The notes under the pieces are model-generated. The model was not told where the DNA came from. It did not search any database and was given only the letters and a program-made list of their open reading frames with translations. Of a stretch of 64,000 nucleotides of DNA, positions 60,809-64,000 are shown piece after piece (within the stretch, counting starts at the first letter, position 1; each line of letters begins with the position of its first letter). The stretch lies in assembly GCA_964629475.1 (NCBI GenBank), contig CAZVQW010000004.1, positions 62,001 through 126,000 on the forward strand, in the 5' to 3' direction. The translations under genes and the position numbers were made by a program. Source of the DNA: SMWD01 sp964629475. Lineage in GTDB: Bacteria; Pseudomonadota; Gammaproteobacteria; Steroidobacterales; GCA-2729495.

Positions 60809-61621
60809 CTAGAAAACCGAGTCACCTTCCGGTGCGGGTGCTTCGTCAATGGCGAAGGTCTGCGCACCTGCAGGTTCCGCGCTGTCAGAGCGTGGACGAC
60901 TTTGGCTCTGCGCGGTACGACTGCCTGATGCCTGTCCCTTCAGGCTCGGCGTGCGAGCAGTCAGTACCTCGATGAAGTGACGGGCATGTGCCGGCGTCGG
61001 GATATGGCCGTCGCTCAGGATTTTATCCGCCGTACCCTGATTGTTGTCGTAATAGGCAAAATTTGCCTTGTTATCCATGCGCAGCCATGCACCTTCGAGT
61101 GAAACGCCCGCGAACAGGCCGCGATTGCGCGCATAGGAATATATTTCGGCTTTGAGCCGGCCGTCGGTTGCGGCCGACGTGTGTCGCCCGACCGGTCCCG
61201 CCGCGACGCTGGCATCGCCGCCGAGTGTCAGCTTGCCATTGGCGATATTATCGACGCCCCTGCGGTTCTTGAAGACCAGCACAATATCTGAAGACTGTGC
61301 GCCTGCCTGCCAGCCGATGCTGCCGGCACCAAGGCTGATAAATGCCGGATTGCTCCAGCGTCCGTTCGGTTGGCGGGTCACGAGGACGCCCTTGCCGTAG
61401 CTGCCGCCGATCAGAAAGCCGGCCTTGATAACGCTCGGAATCACGGCCACCGCATAAGCGCGGGACAGCAGGCTCGACGGAATGCCCTTTTCAGGCATTT
61501 TCGACATCTCTTCAATTACTTCGGTCGCGGCATCGATACGCCGGTCGAGGGAATTTTCGGCTGTGGCCTGGCCGGCCAGGAGTGCAAAAAGTATTGAAAA
61601 TATTGCAGTTTTCAGTCTCAT
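60809..61621 (-). CDS. SYLF/YSC84-domain lipid-binding protein, exported
   Basis: 270 residues from the ATG at 61621 with GAGGA upstream. A Sec signal ends near GQATA-EN. The SYLF domain covers about residues 30-210: SRAYAVAVIPSVIKAGFLIGGSYGKGVLV, FISLGAGSIGWQAGAQSSDIVLVF, then GKLTLGGDASVAAGPVG and YSYARNRGLFAGVSLEG. Bacterial SYLF proteins are periplasmic or envelope proteins that bind lipids. A Ser/Gln/Pro-rich tail of about 50 residues follows and is likely disordered. It is transcribed alone and closed by the terminator at 60733. Confidence 0.9.
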   Translation of the reverse strand: MRLKTAIFSILFALLAGQATAENSLDRRIDAATEVIEEMSKMPEKGIPSSLLSRAYAVAVIPSVIKAGFLIGGSYGKGVLVTRQPNGRWSNPAFISLGAGSIGWQAGAQSSDIVLVFKNRRGVDNIANGKLTLGGDASVAAGPVGRHTSAATDGRLKAEIYSYARNRGLFAGVSLEGAWLRMDNKANFAYYDNNQGTADKILSDGHIPTPAHARHFIEVLTARTPSLKGQASGSRTAQSQSRPRSDSAEPAGAQTFAIDEAPAPEGDSVF

Positions 61622-61809
61622 CGTTTCAGTCCTCAAGAAATCGCGCCTAATAATTGGCAGATTTGCTCGCGGTCGTTTTTGATGAGACCTCGTAGAGCGC
61701 TATATCAGGTCCAGCCTGACGAATGAGCGTAATCTACAATAAATCATGTGCTTATGTAACCCATATTTGGGTCTCACTGAGAATTAGCAGCTAAGTGCTT
61801 GTATCATCC

Positions 61810-63432
61810 CTAAATCGTGCCGCTGACGATCTGGTTGAATGCCGTCAGGCTGTCGCGTAACGATGAGTTGCCCAGGCCGTGGTTCGGGAATAATGTCGGG
61901 AAGTTGCCGGCTTCGCCGTGCAGCGCCATGTAATTTAGGATTAACGTTTCGACGAGCAGGTTAACGTTGTTTGCGGCCGGTGTTGCCGACGTATCGACCG
62001 ATGCATCCGGCCTGAAGAAACCAATTTGCTGGTGAACGGCCTGTTCTTCGGGGGTGCCGCCGATCAGTGTCGCCCGCCCGCCCGGGTTGTAGACGAGGAA
62101 AAACGAGACGGCTGTCGAACTGTTGTCGCTCGTCCATACGCCCTTGCCGCGACCGTCGGTCGAGTTGTCGATAGCACCACTACTCGAGACCGAGCCGTCG
62201 CTGAAGACATACATCATCAGAGGCACGCCGTTGCCGTTGTTGGCACGTGCGGCATACTCGAGGCAGGCGCCCATGCAGCGCCCGGCACGAAAATCCCTGA
62301 TTTCACCATCGGATCTGCGACTGGTGTGATAGTCATACCCGCCCATCGTCACGCACCCGCCACCGGCAAAGCCGTTAATCGCCAGTTTCATGATGGCGGC
62401 GGTCTTTTGAAATTCGTTGTCGGCAGAGAATTCGGCATCGGTGAAGATACCGCCCGCACCGACGATGTCGGGGTCGAGGCTCGGATTCAGTGTTGACGGA
62501 TCGCCAAACCGGTCGGCGGTGTCGGCGGATTTTAGATAGCCGCACTTGACGAGATCCTCGACGACTTCATCGCGCGTGATCGGCGCCTGGTTCGGATCCG
62601 GAAAGTTCAGGCCCGTGCTGACCTGCGCCATCTTTTTGTCGCTGATCCGGTAGATCGACTCCATGACTGCGACTGCGTCATCCTGCCCCAGCAGGCCGAC
62701 GAGTTGGCCGGTATCGACGAGACCGGTCACGTCGCTGGGTCGATCGACTTTCGTTGGTCGTACCTCGGCATTAATCATCGCGGCCGGGGCTACCGAGTTT
62801 CCGCCGGAGTCCGAAGTGCGCGAGCCGATCAGTGTCAACAACGATCCGTCCGCGCCAGCCTGATTGATGCCATATAGCGGGTTATGCGGGTTATTGCCCG
62901 TGTCGTTGTCCGAACGTGCCGGAATCACGGCGCCGTTGACATTCGCTGCCGTGGCGGGCGACATGCTGGCCATCATGCCGCGCAGAAATGCACTGTCACG
63001 ATGAAAGGCCAGGCCGAGCGTTTGATCGATGTAATCGAGATTCGTCAGCGGGTCGATTGACGATGGTGTCATATCACCGGGCAGGCCAAGCTTGCTGTAA
63101 CCCTGAGTCGTCAGGAAGTCGAGTTGCCCCCCCGGGCCGCCGACGAGCACGTTAGAACCAGCCGTATTCGCGCCACCGGCCAGGTCGAAACAGATGAACG
63201 GGATCTTGCCGGCGCCGAGGACGTTGATACCGCAAGCATTTCGTAACGGGTCGAGATCCGGCGACAGCGCTGCCCATGCAGCACGGGGATCAGCAAACAG
63301 ACTGAGTAGCCCGCCGCCCAGTACGGATGCCGTTCCCGCCATAAAGCCCTGACCGATGAAATCTCGCCGTGTTATCGGACGTGAGTGGTCTGGATGCTTA
63401 AACGGTGCAAAGTAGTTGTGTTTGCGTGTCAT
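61810..63432 (-). CDS. Tat-exported DUF1501-like protein
   Basis: 540 residues. The start carries a twin-arginine signal, ITRRDFIGQGFMAGTASVLGGG, ending around AAWA-AL, so the protein folds in the cytoplasm before export. The body has FICFDLAGGANTAGSNVLVGG, GGYDYHTSRRSDGE and FSDGSVSSSG, which match the layout of DUF1501 (sulfatase-like alkaline phosphatase fold) proteins. Its cysteines and His/Asp blocks may bind metal. Next to it, sharing the strand, is the end of another exported-type protein, a common arrangement for DUF1501 genes, which usually follow a large partner gene. Substrate unknown. Confidence 0.75.
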   Translation of the reverse strand: MTRKHNYFAPFKHPDHSRPITRRDFIGQGFMAGTASVLGGGLLSLFADPRAAWAALSPDLDPLRNACGINVLGAGKIPFICFDLAGGANTAGSNVLVGGPGGQLDFLTTQGYSKLGLPGDMTPSSIDPLTNLDYIDQTLGLAFHRDSAFLRGMMASMSPATAANVNGAVIPARSDNDTGNNPHNPLYGINQAGADGSLLTLIGSRTSDSGGNSVAPAAMINAEVRPTKVDRPSDVTGLVDTGQLVGLLGQDDAVAVMESIYRISDKKMAQVSTGLNFPDPNQAPITRDEVVEDLVKCGYLKSADTADRFGDPSTLNPSLDPDIVGAGGIFTDAEFSADNEFQKTAAIMKLAINGFAGGGCVTMGGYDYHTSRRSDGEIRDFRAGRCMGACLEYAARANNGNGVPLMMYVFSDGSVSSSGAIDNSTDGRGKGVWTSDNSSTAVSFFLVYNPGGRATLIGGTPEEQAVHQQIGFFRPDASVDTSATPAANNVNLLVETLILNYMALHGEAGNFPTLFPNHGLGNSSLRDSLTAFNQIVSGTI

Positions 63433-63467
63433 TACTTTGTCTCGATGTAATCGATGAGAGAGGGTGT

Positions 63468-64000
63468 CTACTGCACGACCGTGATGGCGCTGCCGATGAC
63501 GGCGGCGCAGACGGCTTTCGTGATGTTCAGCGTGCGTTGTCCGTCACTGTTATCCGTGGCAATCAGGCTGTCGATCAGGTTGATATAGTCCGGTGTTGCG
63601 ATATAGCCGAGTTCGTCGCGTATATCAGCGAATGTCGGTTGTGAGCCAAGGCCGATATTCATCGCGTTGTCGATCAGTGGTGTCAGGATCAGATCCCGGT
63701 TGCCGAAGGCAATACTCGGTTGTGCTGTAAAGACGAACCCGGGGAAATACGCCGAGCGCCGTGCCGGGTCCTCGACAAGCGCGTTGCAATATTCGATCGC
63801 CAGTTGTGCAATGCCGATTTCGTGTGCGGCTGAAAACGCTTCGATGTTCTCGACAGTCGGCAATTGTGTCTTGACGAGAGCAAAGGTCGCCGCGACATTA
63901 CTTTCTGTCGTTGGCACGCCGGTAATCGCCGACATCGTCGCATTGATCTCGTCAAAGGTTTTGATGCCGATATCTGATGATGGCGGCAGGTCGATCGGTG
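63468..64000 (-). CDS. Unidentified protein, upstream partner of the DUF1501-like gene, N-terminus outside the window
   Basis: The frame is open to the edge of the window, so only the last 176 residues are seen. They are largely helical (TFDEINATMSAITGVP, QLAIEYCNALVEDPARRSAYFPGF, YINLIDSLIATDNSDGQR) and end in a small-residue segment (TKAVCAAVIGSAITVVQ). I do not recognise a family from this tail. It ends 35 bases before the DUF1501-like start on the same strand, so the two are probably co-transcribed and act together in the envelope. Confidence 0.65.
   Translation of the reverse strand, partial: PIDLPPSSDIGIKTFDEINATMSAITGVPTTESNVAATFALVKTQLPTVENIEAFSAAHEIGIAQLAIEYCNALVEDPARRSAYFPGFVFTAQPSIAFGNRDLILTPLIDNAMNIGLGSQPTFADIRDELGYIATPDYINLIDSLIATDNSDGQRTLNITKAVCAAVIGSAITVVQ

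Overview
The window reads as chromosomal DNA of a free-living, probably marine, Gammaproteobacterium. The support is circumstantial. Base composition is moderately GC-rich. Core genes (proB, proA, modABC, glpD, deaD, purU, a type I DAHP synthase) are of proteobacterial type. Short palindromic REP-like repeats, of the kind seen in Pseudomonas, Xanthomonadales and relatives, recur between genes. A TonB-dependent receptor and several lipoproteins show a Gram-negative envelope. A mevalonate-pathway fusion gene is less common in this class. I cannot place the genus from sequence alone.

Layout. 1-7.4 kb: end of a phosphotransferase gene, a membrane-anchored serine hydrolase, a four-gene cluster (isochorismatase-type amidohydrolase, PuuE-like deacetylase, small basic protein, bicupin) closed by a terminator, an MFS transporter and an exported short-chain dehydrogenase. 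7.4-11.8 kb: a 245-bp MITE-like element, an AsmA/DUF748 protein interrupted by a frame change at a classic slippery heptamer, and a beta-propeller protein. 11.9-19.5 kb: a soluble kinase/PP2C phosphatase pair, DAHP synthase, PurU, acyl-CoA dehydrogenase, a PLP transsulfuration enzyme, and a small heat-shock protein behind a sigma-32-type promoter. 19.5-27.5 kb: idi and a fused HMG-CoA reductase/mevalonate kinase, then acyl-CoA synthetase, DEAD-box helicase, enoyl-CoA hydratase and a MaoC-type hydratase.

27.8-39.7 kb is the most unusual part: nine tightly packed same-strand genes, with one REP-like palindrome upstream of the first gene and one downstream of the last. They encode two lipoproteins, a transmembrane Ser/Thr kinase with a TPR ectodomain, a transmembrane FHA-like/PEGA/formylglycine-enzyme-fold protein, a small exported protein, a MotA/TolQ/ExbB-type channel protein, a degenerate actin/Hsp70-like protein with a C-terminal FHA domain, and two membrane-anchored VWA proteins. 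The single membrane helix of both VWA proteins starts with an F-L-D motif resembling the proton-carrying helix of ExbD/TolR. I read this as a candidate undescribed phospho-regulated, ion-driven envelope machine. Its parts recall the threonine-phosphorylation arm of type VI secretion, but no secretion genes are present.

40-64 kb: aldehyde dehydrogenase, a PepSY-like membrane protein, divergently oriented acetolactate synthase large and small subunits, with proB and proA following the small subunit, modABC, glpD, two small lower-GC genes, a TonB-dependent receptor, a giant AAA-like/TM/P-domain/WD40 protein, an MscS channel, a SYLF-domain protein, a Tat-exported DUF1501-like protein and the end of its upstream partner. 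No rRNA, tRNA, CRISPR array, prophage or complete insertion sequence was recognised. Domain names rest on motif recognition by eye.
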